From a bacterium CG2_30_54_10 (GTDB taxonomy: Bacteria; Muiribacteriota; Ozemobacteria; Ozemobacterales; Ozemobacteraceae): a stretch of 7,573 bases of DNA. The position numbers and the translations under genes are program-made. A model generated the notes under the pieces. It was not told the DNA's origin and did not search any database. It saw only the letters and a program-made list of their open reading frames with translations. The stretch covers positions 1 through 7,573 of the forward strand of contig MNYA01000144.1 in assembly GCA_001872985.1 (NCBI GenBank), in the 5' to 3' direction. Shown one piece after another: positions 1 to 5,187 of the stretch (its first letter is position 1; each line of letters opens with the position of its first letter).

Positions 1-399
1 GTTGTATTCGCCGATCGAAAGAACCCTGATATGATCGAGCCGCTGAACGCTCGAATAACCCGGAATGGGCGTCGGATTTGCCGATTCGAACTCCTCGGCG
101 ATAATAGTGAATTTGCCTTTCCCCGGGCCGAATGGTTCGCGTACCATCGTCCCGCCAGTTGCGCGTGAAACCTTATTTGACGGATTGAACGTGAGGCCGG
201 AAACCCACCATCGACCTGCATTGAGACTCACTCCCGCGGCATTGAGCCCTGAATAGGCCAGGTATTCCGCTTCTTTCAAATCGATCAATGCACGCACGTT
301 TCCGGCTTCCTGGCCCGAAAACTTCATCAGGCTGACAATGAAAACAAAAAGAACCCCGATAAGAACCAGAGCAGTGGGAACTGCCATTCCACGACGCAT
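1..399 (-). CDS. Minor pseudopilin, GspK/PilX-like (partial)
   Basis: The reading frame starts at ATG 399-397 and stays open to the window edge, giving 133 residues without a stop. The N-terminus is MRRG followed by a hydrophobic run (MAVPTALVLIGVLFVFIV), which matches a very short class III prepilin leader cleaved after Gly4. The mature protein has Thr instead of Glu at position +5. That substitution is usual for GspK and PilX, the tip-type minor subunits. After the helix comes a KEAEYLAYSGLNAA stretch like the amphipathic part of PilX/GspK. A strong Shine-Dalgarno (AGGAGG, minus strand of 406-411) sits 6 nt before the ATG and fixes the start. It follows the GspJ-like gene after a 125-nt gap, the third gene in the I-J-K (or PilV-W-X) order. 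The protein would be processed by prepilin peptidase and act in the inner membrane and periplasm. I cannot tell from sequence whether the system is type II secretion or type IV pilus. The C-terminal part lies outside the window. Confidence 0.72.
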   Translation of the reverse strand, partial: MRRGMAVPTALVLIGVLFVFIVSLMKFSGQEAGNVRALIDLKEAEYLAYSGLNAAGVSLNAGRWWVSGLTFNPSNKVSRATGGTMVREPFGPGKGKFTIIAEEFESANPTPIPGYSSVQRLDHIRVLSIGEYN

Positions 400-405
400 C
401 TGGAC

Positions 406-411
406 CCTCCT
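406..411 (-). promoter_or_regulatory. Shine-Dalgarno of the GspK/PilX-like gene
   Basis: Minus-strand AGGAGG lies 6 nt upstream of ATG 399-397. It selects this frame over a competing frame that starts at 424 and runs through the same DNA, whose translation is Cys/Ser-rich and lacks a prepilin N-terminus. Confidence 0.7.
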
Positions 412-524
412 TTTTCTTGTACAAAAGCGCATTGAGACTTGGGATCTTAACAGTTTTACTTTCGCTTGTAGCAGGTTTTTCCTCTAATCTCGGCGCCCGA
501 ATCGTTGTTCCCTTTCAAAGACCC

Positions 525-1022
525 TCACCATGGTTCGTTGATGTCCGTGTTTCTCATCTTGACCGCGTTCGCCAGGACAAACTCCACCTTCCGCTCATCC
601 TGGATTTTGACATGAAATTTCACCAGATGACTGTCCGGCCGCTCGACTCCGAACTCGATCGCCTGGTCAGAAAGAACACGCCGGCCTTGAACGTCACCGA
701 GCCGAAACTTTTCCGCATCGATAAGAATAAGTTTCCCGGAAATATCGATAAAAATCACCACGATCTCATTACGATTGTTCCGAAAAACAAGCTGGTGATA
801 GGTTTTGTTGTCGGGTGGAGGAAACAGGATTCGGACGCCATAAGAGAGTTCCTCGCCGATGCGGAAGGCTGACAATCTCAGATCTGAAAAATTATCGAGC
901 CGTCTCACGGCGGCCAGGGATTTTTTTGCCCAGAAGAACACGTCTGATGCAAGAATGATGAAAAGAGCGAAAAGCACCGCCCAGACCATTAACTCGGTAA
1001 ATGTAAACCCCTTCTTTCGCAA
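525..1022 (-). CDS. Prepilin-type N-terminal methylation protein, GspJ/PilW-like
   Basis: This 165-residue protein opens MRKKG|FTFTELMVWAVLFALFIILASDVFF, a textbook prepilin signal: basic leader, cleavage after Gly5, Phe at +1 and Glu at +5 (residue 10), then one hydrophobic helix. The rest is a soluble domain with alternating beta-type stretches (KTYHQLVFR, EIVVIFIDISGKLILI). The size and middle position in an I-J-K-like cluster fit GspJ or PilW, a minor pseudopilin that forms the tip complex with its neighbours. The start is TTG at 1022-1020, preceded by GAGGGTG at a spacing of about 8 nt. The stop codon of the upstream gene (1035-1037) is part of that Shine-Dalgarno, so translation of the two is probably coupled. 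The family assignment rests on the N-terminus, length and order; the C-terminal domain is not diagnostic by eye. Confidence 0.8.
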   Translation of the reverse strand: MRKKGFTFTELMVWAVLFALFIILASDVFFWAKKSLAAVRRLDNFSDLRLSAFRIGEELSYGVRILFPPPDNKTYHQLVFRNNRNEIVVIFIDISGKLILIDAEKFRLGDVQGRRVLSDQAIEFGVERPDSHLVKFHVKIQDERKVEFVLANAVKMRNTDINEPW

Positions 1023-1034
1023 AATTTCACACCC

Positions 1035-1562
1035 TCAAAATGTGTTTTTCAGCAGGGAAAGCTCAATTTCGTGTCTGAGCCCACTTGTCCGGGTTTCCTG
1101 TTTATCGGACCATCGGAACAAAAGCCGGATCTCAATCAAATTGGTGTCTACTGTCCAGGGCCGGGTCGATAGTTTGACCTGGAATGTCGGCATGAAGCGT
1201 GCCGCGGCCTTTGGATCCTGGCCGGTGATGTTGACGATTGCCTGTTGTACAACCTGGCTTCCAAGAACCATCTCGGTCACATCGACCCCTTCGGGATCGG
1301 GGGATTGGAAGACAGCCGGATCGAAACGCCCTTCCTCGATCTCATTCTCGATCCCGTTTACGATTCGTTCGGCAAGATTCAGGGCGACGGGATAGTCCCT
1401 GATCATTCGTTGTTGAGAGAGCCCCCCTTCCGCGAACAACTTCAGAATGGGAACGAAACAACCGACGAACAAAGCGATTGCCAGAACGACCTCTACAATG
1501 GAAATCCCAGCCAGCAACCCATGCGGAAAATTTCCAGCTTGCGTTACTTTTTCGCTTCCCAA
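1035..1562 (-). CDS. Prepilin-like protein, GspI/PilV-like
   Basis: The frame encodes 175 residues. The prepilin motif lies at residues 15-40: GLLAG|ISIVEVVLAIALFVGCFVPIL, cleavage predicted after Gly19, Glu at +5 (residue 24), then the hydrophobic helix. After the helix, LNLAERIVNGIENEIEEGRFDP resembles the 'A..LA...++..' segment of GspI and PilV proteins. The 19-residue leader is longer than usual and its start is TTG at 1562-1560. An upstream in-frame stop falls inside the CCTTC repeat and no in-frame ATG exists before the helix, so the annotated start is the only reasonable one, though its Shine-Dalgarno (AAGGTG, about 3-4 nt away) is poor. It appears to be the first gene of the I-J-K-like unit. 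No GspG/GspH- or FimT-like gene precedes it here; the next gene upstream is the divergent porin. Confidence 0.78.
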   Translation of the reverse strand: MGSEKVTQAGNFPHGLLAGISIVEVVLAIALFVGCFVPILKLFAEGGLSQQRMIRDYPVALNLAERIVNGIENEIEEGRFDPAVFQSPDPEGVDVTEMVLGSQVVQQAIVNITGQDPKAAARFMPTFQVKLSTRPWTVDTNLIEIRLLFRWSDKQETRTSGLRHEIELSLLKNTF

Positions 1563-1564
1563 TT

Positions 1565-1606
1565 CACCTTCACCCTTCCCCCTTCATCCTTCAATCTTCA
1601 ACCCTA
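1565..1606. repeat. Heptanucleotide CCTTC tandem repeat
   Basis: Reading the plus strand, seven-base units follow each other without a break: CACCTTC, ACCCTTC, CCCCTTC, ATCCTTC, AATCTTC and a degenerate AACCCTA. Five units keep the TTC end and vary in their first two or three bases. A further TTCACCTT lies at 1614-1621. The repeat sits between a minus-strand TATAAT box and the start of the GspI/PilV-like gene, so on that transcript it would be a purine-rich GAAGGNN leader. The core is the same as in the hexamer repeat inside the response-regulator gene at 7277-7384. It resembles the short tandem heptamers known from cyanobacteria only in style; I do not claim relation. Confidence 0.7.
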
Positions 1607-1622
1607 AACACCCTTCACCTTG

Positions 1623-1628
1623 ATTATA
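1623..1628 (-). promoter_or_regulatory. Possible -10 box of the prepilin operon
   Basis: The minus strand has a perfect TATAAT here. Transcription would start near 1616, giving a leader of about 55 nt that contains the heptamer repeat. No good -35 hexamer is visible 16-18 bp upstream, so the promoter is either weak, activator-dependent or a chance match. Confidence 0.35.
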
Positions 1629-1733
1629 CTAAATTCCCCATTGATGTGCCGGGGTTGATCCTGATCTTAGCTTACATCTTGCTTCAGCGCTTGCTTGAAA
1701 GTGCTTTGCAAATGTAATGAGTGTCGAAATATT

Positions 1734-1756
1734 TGACAGAAAAGTATGACAGAAAA
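1734..1756. repeat. Direct repeat TGACAGAAAA, two copies
   Basis: The 10-mer TGACAGAAAA occurs at 1734-1743 and 1747-1756, a 13-bp period. The pair lies just upstream of the -35 hexamer of the porin promoter candidate at 1763, a position suited to an activator site. AT-rich flanks (AAATATTT at 1727-1734 and AAATATT at 1755-1761) add partial symmetry. No known binding protein is implied. Confidence 0.45.
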
Positions 1757-1762
1757 ATATTC

Positions 1763-1791
1763 TTGACCTTCGAATTTGAGGGTTGTATCCT
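1763..1791 (+). promoter_or_regulatory. Sigma-70-type promoter of the porin gene
   Basis: TTGACC (1763-1768) and TATCCT (1786-1791) are separated by exactly 17 bp. The -35 matches the consensus at five of six positions and the -10 at four of six. Transcription would begin near 1798, leaving a leader of about 95 nt before the porin start. A second TTGACA lies at 1733-1738 but its -10 partner (AATATT) is poorer. Confidence 0.5.
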
Positions 1792-1857
1792 CAGGTTGGT
1801 CGGGAATTCCTGAGGAAAATGCCGAGGGACATTTGGGGCTGTCCAAATTTGAGGGTT
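1773..1857. repeat. Duplicated 12-mer AATTTGAGGGTT
   Basis: The 12-base word occurs at 1773-1784, inside the spacer of the porin promoter, and again at 1846-1857, shortly before the porin Shine-Dalgarno. The copies are 73 bp apart, about seven helical turns. Two same-face operator copies with DNA looping would fit, but this is inference. Confidence 0.4.
1788..1816. promoter_or_regulatory. Inverted repeat TCCTCAGG/CCTGAGGA over the porin start site
   Basis: A perfect 8-bp inverted repeat (1788-1795 and 1809-1816) with a 13-nt spacer overlaps the -10 box and the expected transcription start. It could be an operator for a dimeric repressor or a hairpin at the extreme 5' end of the mRNA. There is no U-tract, so it is not a terminator. 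Confidence 0.4.
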
Positions 1858-1893
1858 TTACTGTGAAGGTAATCGCGTGGGAGGTGTTTCTGC

Positions 1894-3468
1894 TTGCTCC
1901 GTGACAAAACGAAGGTTTTGCTAGCGGTGTTTTTGCTTCGGTTGACCTTTTGTTGCGGAGACGCGATCGCTAACCCGGCCGTCGGCCCAGCCTCTTCGAC
2001 AAAGCTGGCGGATCCCGGTAAAATCCTGGAAGAGAAAAATGAGCCGTTCGTTGGCCCGACGGCCAAGAGGGGCCGGGGCAGCAACATCCGAGATTGGGAT
2101 ATTTCTGGGGTGAACACCCTTCGCTTCGATTTTTTTGATACATTCATGCCCAAAGCTCGCACCCTGGACAACACCTACAGCTACGCTGCCGACCGCCTGG
2201 CATTGACCTTCAAATACGAAAACGCCTGGACGACTTTCACCGCGGGGGTCAATGGCCTGAAATTTTTTGGGCTTCCAAAAACCGCCAGTGCGGGATTGGG
2301 TCAAGCCTATTACGTCCAAAACGGCATGGATTCAGATCATTCCAAGGTGTATCTGCGAGCCCTCAATTTTGCCTTTCAGAAGATCGGGGATCCGACGCTG
2401 AGCGGTAAGATCGGCCGGTTCGATTATTCCAGCGGGATGGAGTACAAGGGTGTCAGCAAGAAGGTCGAGATGGTGAAGTCGATGCGCATTGCCGATCGGG
2501 TTTTCGGCCCCTTCGGTTTCAGCTATTATCAGCGCTCAATGAACGGGATCGCTCTGAATCGCGACAATGGTCGTTTTCATCTGGGCGCTTCCGCTTGGTG
2601 TCCGACTGCCGGTGGGTTTTCCAAGCAAGCCGGGGACATCATGCAGGACATCAAGGTCATCACCCTGGCCGGAACCTGGAAATTCGACCGGTTCATTCGC
2701 AACCAGGAACTGCAGGTATTCTTCTATCATTACGGCGACCACCGGCCAGTGTTCGGACCCAGGGGCGACAACTCAGTCAACGCCTCGGGAGCTGCATTGG
2801 CTTCCACAGGCGGGGTCGATGTCAATGTGAAAAATTACGGGTTCTCCCTGGTGGGGGCTTACGATCATCCCGGATATGTCGTGGACACGGTGCTGTGGGC
2901 CATTGCTCAACGAGGGGACTGGTATGAATTGGCTCATCATGCCCATGCTTTTGCGGTGGAAGCAGGGCGCCAATGGAAGAAGGCTCCCTGGACCCCCTGG
3001 CTCCGGATTGGTTGGAACCAGAGTTCCGGCGATGGCAACCCGAATGACGGTGATCACGAGACCTTCTTCCAGATGTTGCCCACTGCGCGGCTTTACAGTT
3101 GGTCGACCGTCTATAACCTGATGAACAACCGGGATCTCTTCCTACAGATCATCTTGAAACCAAATCCCAAGTTGGGCGTGCGGGCTGACTACCACCAGCT
3201 CCGGCTTACCGAAAGCGCCGATCGGTGGTATACCGGAGCCGGGGCGGTCGCTGATTCCGGTGCATCGACCGGGTTTGGAGCCAGACCAACCGGAGGAAGC
3301 AGCGATCTGGGCAAGGTATTAGAGATACAAGGAACCTACACGTTCAATAAGACCTTCTCTACAACCCTGTATCTTAGCCAATTCACGGGTGGAACGGCCG
3401 CAGCGAATGCCTATCCCGGGGAAATGGATCAGAAATACTCATTTCTGGAGCTGGTCTGCAACTTCTGA
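1894..3468 (+). CDS. Outer-membrane porin, alginate-export family
   Basis: The 524-residue protein begins with a signal peptide: basic MLRDKTK, hydrophobic VLLAVFLLRLTF, and a plausible signal peptidase I site at AIA|NP (about residue 26). The mature part has many alternating aromatic/polar strands typical of a beta-barrel and ends in Phe (YSFLELVCNF), as outer-membrane proteins do. Residues about 376-402 (SSGDGNPNDGDHETFFQMLP and following TARLYS) and the later RADYHQLRLTESADRWY match the pattern I know from the alginate-export (AlgE-like) family: an 'SGD.n..D' turn, 'F..l.PT.R.Y', then 'DYH.frL....D.WY'. Despite the family name, most members probably pass other anionic or small organic compounds; the substrate cannot be read from sequence. 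The start is TTG 1894, with GGGAGGTG (1879-1886) 7 nt upstream and in-frame stops just before it. No alginate-synthesis genes are nearby. It appears monocistronic, with its own promoter. Confidence 0.85.
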   Translation: MLRDKTKVLLAVFLLRLTFCCGDAIANPAVGPASSTKLADPGKILEEKNEPFVGPTAKRGRGSNIRDWDISGVNTLRFDFFDTFMPKARTLDNTYSYAADRLALTFKYENAWTTFTAGVNGLKFFGLPKTASAGLGQAYYVQNGMDSDHSKVYLRALNFAFQKIGDPTLSGKIGRFDYSSGMEYKGVSKKVEMVKSMRIADRVFGPFGFSYYQRSMNGIALNRDNGRFHLGASAWCPTAGGFSKQAGDIMQDIKVITLAGTWKFDRFIRNQELQVFFYHYGDHRPVFGPRGDNSVNASGAALASTGGVDVNVKNYGFSLVGAYDHPGYVVDTVLWAIAQRGDWYELAHHAHAFAVEAGRQWKKAPWTPWLRIGWNQSSGDGNPNDGDHETFFQMLPTARLYSWSTVYNLMNNRDLFLQIILKPNPKLGVRADYHQLRLTESADRWYTGAGAVADSGASTGFGARPTGGSSDLGKVLEIQGTYTFNKTFSTTLYLSQFTGGTAAANAYPGEMDQKYSFLELVCNF

Positions 3469-3486
3469 ACCAGACTGAAACGGTTC
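3467..3486. promoter_or_regulatory. Dyad GAACC-N10-GGTTC, possible upstream activator site
   Basis: A 5-bp inverted repeat with a 10-nt spacer overlaps the porin stop codon. Its centre is about 110 bp before the expected start of transcription from the sigma-54 promoter candidate at 3562, a normal distance for an enhancer bound by an NtrC-family activator. The short arms make chance likely; it could also be a weak hairpin after the porin gene. Confidence 0.25.
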
Positions 3487-3561
3487 TTGCTCGAGGCGGC
3501 CCCAGGTTTTGGTCGGATCGGTTCGGGGTCTGGAGTTTTCCGTCGGGTGATTTTTTCCGGA

Positions 3562-3577
3562 TGGCCTGACCCTTGCC
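3562..3577 (+). promoter_or_regulatory. Sigma-54 (-24/-12) promoter of the binding-protein gene
   Basis: TGGCCTG, four bases, then TTGCC: the invariant GG (3563-3564) and GC (3575-3576) are exactly 10 bp apart, and the sequence agrees with the consensus TGGCACG-N4-TTGCW at T, G, G, C, G and TTGC. Transcription would start near 3588, leaving a leader of about 30 nt that contains the Shine-Dalgarno of the substrate-binding protein. An NtrC-family sigma-54 activator is encoded 2.5 kb downstream on the same strand. The TTGCC box is also part of an 11-bp palindrome, TTGCCAGGCAA (3573-3583). Confidence 0.6.
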
Positions 3578-3601
3578 AGGCAAAGGTTGGAAGTTGGTAT
3601 C

Positions 3602-3609
3602 AAGGAGGA
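3602..3609 (+). promoter_or_regulatory. Shine-Dalgarno fixing the binding-protein start
   Basis: AAGGAGGA lies 8 nt before ATG 3618. It favours 3618 over the upstream in-frame TTG at 3573, which would overlap the sigma-54 promoter and add 15 polar residues before the signal peptide. Confidence 0.75.
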
Positions 3610-3617
3610 TTCAGACC

Positions 3618-4235
3618 ATGATTGACTGCAACTTGCTCTTCCGGCAATTTCTAATAGTTTTTTTGTTTCCATTGGGCATTTTTCCTTCCAATCCCGTCCA
3701 GGCTGAAACGGGAGTTCAGGAAAATGAAATCATCATCGGCATGTCGAACGCTCTCTCAGTACCGGCATCGGATCTTGGAATCGGTATAAAGCAAGGCGCC
3801 CAAGCATATTTCGATCGGATCAACCAGGATGGAGGGGTTCATGGCCGAAAAATTACGGTCATCAGCCTGGACGATGGATATGAGCCGAAAAGGACGTTTC
3901 TAAACACGACCAATCTCATCTCGGAGAGTAAGGTTTTCGCCCTGTTCGGATTCGTCGGAACCCCCACCGCCAAGGCTGTTCTGCCGCTGATCAACCGAGA
4001 AAAAATCCTTTTCTTTTCCCCTTTCACCGGTGCCGAATTTCTCCGTAACCCGGTTAATCGCTTTATTTTCAATGTACGGCGAAGCTATTTTGACGAGGCC
4101 GAACGGCAGGTTCAATATCTCACCAAGACCCTGGGAATCAAAAAAATCGGCGTTTTTCTACAGAATGATGCCTATGGCCTTGCGGTTAAGGGCGGGATTC
4201 TCAAAGCTCTCAAAACCCGGGGATTGGAGATTTGA
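3618..4235 (+). pseudogene. ABC-type periplasmic substrate-binding protein, N-terminal fragment
   Basis: The frame encodes 205 residues. A signal peptide (MIDCNLLFRQFLIVFLFPLGIFP, cleavage at VQA|ET) is followed by the first lobe of a Leu/Ile/Val-type binding protein (Peripla_BP_6 family): EIIIGMSNALSVPASDLGIGIKQGAQAYFDRIN, then GGVHGRKITVISLDDGYEP, KVFALFGFVGTPTAKAVLP and PFTGAEFLRNP. These are strong family landmarks. The frame stops at TGA 4233-4235 after KALKTRGLEI, where normal proteins continue into the second lobe. The missing middle is roughly 100-120 residues judged from typical family length (about 370-400), and the C-terminal part resumes at once in another frame. A stable two-lobed, ligand-binding protein is not expected. 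Such proteins are often encoded beside chemoreceptors or other sensors and report a ligand rather than serve uptake; no permease or ATPase gene is present here. Confidence 0.85.
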
Positions 4236-4519
4236 CCCTTCCTATCGTGGCACAATATCACGCGACTTTGGAAGCTGCGGGCCGGACCGACCGAATGGAT
4301 TACCTTCTTCTCGAAGGCTTTCTGGACGCCGTTGTCTTTGTCGAAATCCTTAAGAAAGCAGGGAAAGAACTTACCCGTGATTCCTTCATCACGGCTGCCG
4401 AAGAGTTTTCCCGAGATTTGGGGGGAATCAAAGTTTCATTCAATGCAAAAAGTCACCAGGGCATGGAAAATGTTTATTTGACGGTCATCGAAAACGGGCA
4501 GGCGAAACCACTGCCCTGA
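4232..4519 (+). pseudogene. Same substrate-binding protein, C-terminal fragment (shifted frame)
   Basis: Starting at the TTG that overlaps the stop of the N-terminal fragment, 95 residues continue the family pattern: TLPIVAQYHATLEAAGRTDR, then DYLLLEGFLDAVVFVEILKKAGKELTRDSFITAAE and a final LGGIKVSFNAKSHQGMENVYLTVIENGQ. In intact members 'TLPIV' follows the end of the second lobe's core ('..VV.P.P...'). So the join near 4230 fuses the end of lobe one to late lobe two, with the deletion length not a multiple of three. A ribosome could in principle restart at the TTG by stop-start overlap, but there is no Shine-Dalgarno and the fragment has no signal peptide. I read this as the tail of a dead gene, or of a gene damaged by assembly. 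Confidence 0.82.
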
Positions 4520-4522
4520 GCG

Positions 4523-4542
4523 CTGCTGAACCTTTTCGGCAG
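4523..4542 (+). terminator. Hairpin after the binding-protein gene
   Basis: CTGCTGAA (4523-4530), loop CCTT, TTCGGCAG (4535-4542) form an 8-bp stem with one G-U pair, beginning 4 nt after the binding-protein stop codon. The following bases are only moderately T-rich (TTCCAGCTTGTTATT), so it may be a weak terminator or a processing/stability hairpin between the two sensory genes. Confidence 0.45.
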
Positions 4543-4584
4543 TTCCAGCTTGTTATTCATGGGGAAAGGCGGTTTTTGGCAATA

Positions 4585-5187
4585 ATGTCTCTGTAGCTAA
4601 GAAGCTTAAGGGAAAAAATACTTGTTCCCACGCTTACCATCACGCTCATGGCGTTTTCTCTCTCCTTTGGATATGTGGCAAAGAAAAACGGAGATGTGTC
4701 ACTGCATCTTTTCAATTCCATGGGCGACAATTTGGCCAACTACATTGCCAAAACCAGCACATTTTATATTATCAACTACGACCTTGGCACGCTTGAAGGG
4801 TTTGTCAAGGAGATCACAAAATTCCCCGATGTCGCTTTTGCGGTGTTTTACGATGAAAAGAAAATACCACTAACAGCCACCTCAAAAAAACCGGGGGATA
4901 CTTCCGAGCTAACCGTTTTTGAACGGAAGATCCTCAATGAAGAAGGACTGGTGCTCGGCAATCTTTCCCTTGGGTTCTCCCGAAAATCGCTGGACGAGAG
5001 CAACAGAAAAAATCTTCTGATTATGGTCCTTATGGGGGCTTCTGGCTTTGCTGGCCATTTCCATTGGCATCATCTCCGTGGTCAGATCGGCTATCACTCT
5101 CCCCCTGGACAAAGCCATCGCTTTGGCCGACCAACTCGCTCGTCGGGATCTCCGGACCGTGCATATCGGCCTTACCAGCCAGGATGA
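4585..5187 (+). pseudogene. Methyl-accepting chemotaxis protein, N-terminal sensor part
   Basis: The frame reads LREKILVPTLTITLMAFSLSFGYVAKKNGD from about 4603, the basic-then-hydrophobic first membrane helix of a chemoreceptor. A periplasmic domain of about 100 residues follows (LHLFNSMGDNLANYIAKTSTFYIINYD, FPDVAFAVFYDEKK, GLVLGNLSLGFS), resembling the short single-module CHASE8-like sensor class. NRKNLLIMVLMG then begins the second helix. Two problems show. ATG 4585 is followed two codons later by TAG (4594-4596), and the next in-frame ATG, 4648, lies in the middle of the first helix without a Shine-Dalgarno. At the G-run 5034-5038 the frame leaves the helix and runs as nonsense to 5187. 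Removing one G restores MGLLALLAISIGIISVV, a perfect continuation. The small ectodomain would suit a receptor that contacts a binding protein. Confidence 0.75.

Larger units (their letters stand above)
1563..1893. other. Divergent intergenic region, prepilin operon / porin
   Basis: This 331-bp stretch holds no credible gene; the short open frames here have no Shine-Dalgarno or recognisable protein. It contains the heptamer repeat and TATAAT on the prepilin side, and on the porin side a TGACAGAAAA direct repeat, a TTGACC/TATCCT promoter, an inverted repeat and a duplicated 12-mer, each listed separately. The density of repeated motifs suggests regulation of the porin. Confidence 0.6.

Noticed and set aside
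417..872. Plus-strand 151-residue open frame whose first 27 residues look like a signal peptide.
   Set aside because: It lies antisense to the GspJ/PilW-like gene, starts at TTG without a Shine-Dalgarno, and the rest matches nothing recognisable. The hydrophobic start is chance.
859..1607. Plus-strand open frames opposite the GspI- and GspJ-like genes.
   Set aside because: They are antisense shadows of genes with clear prepilin motifs and have no credible translation signals.
1565..1621. CRISPR array.
   Set aside because: Units are 7 bp with no spacers; it is a simple tandem repeat.
1894..1980. Lipoprotein signal in the porin (LTFCC).
   Set aside because: Phe before Cys does not fit a lipobox, and AIA|NP is a better signal peptidase I site for a beta-barrel protein.
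3469..3561. Terminator after the porin (GGCCCC paired with GGGGTC near 3500-3535).
   Set aside because: The stem is short, the loop is about 20 nt and only a TTTT follows some bases later; too weak to list.
4226..4240. Programmed frameshifting at the overlap of the two binding-protein fragments.
   Set aside because: A shift would join the frames but would not supply the missing second-lobe core; a deletion is needed.
4594..4596. Read-through or recoding of TAG in the chemoreceptor.
   Set aside because: No other in-frame TAG is seen in an intact gene of this window, and homopolymer shifts explain the region at least as well.
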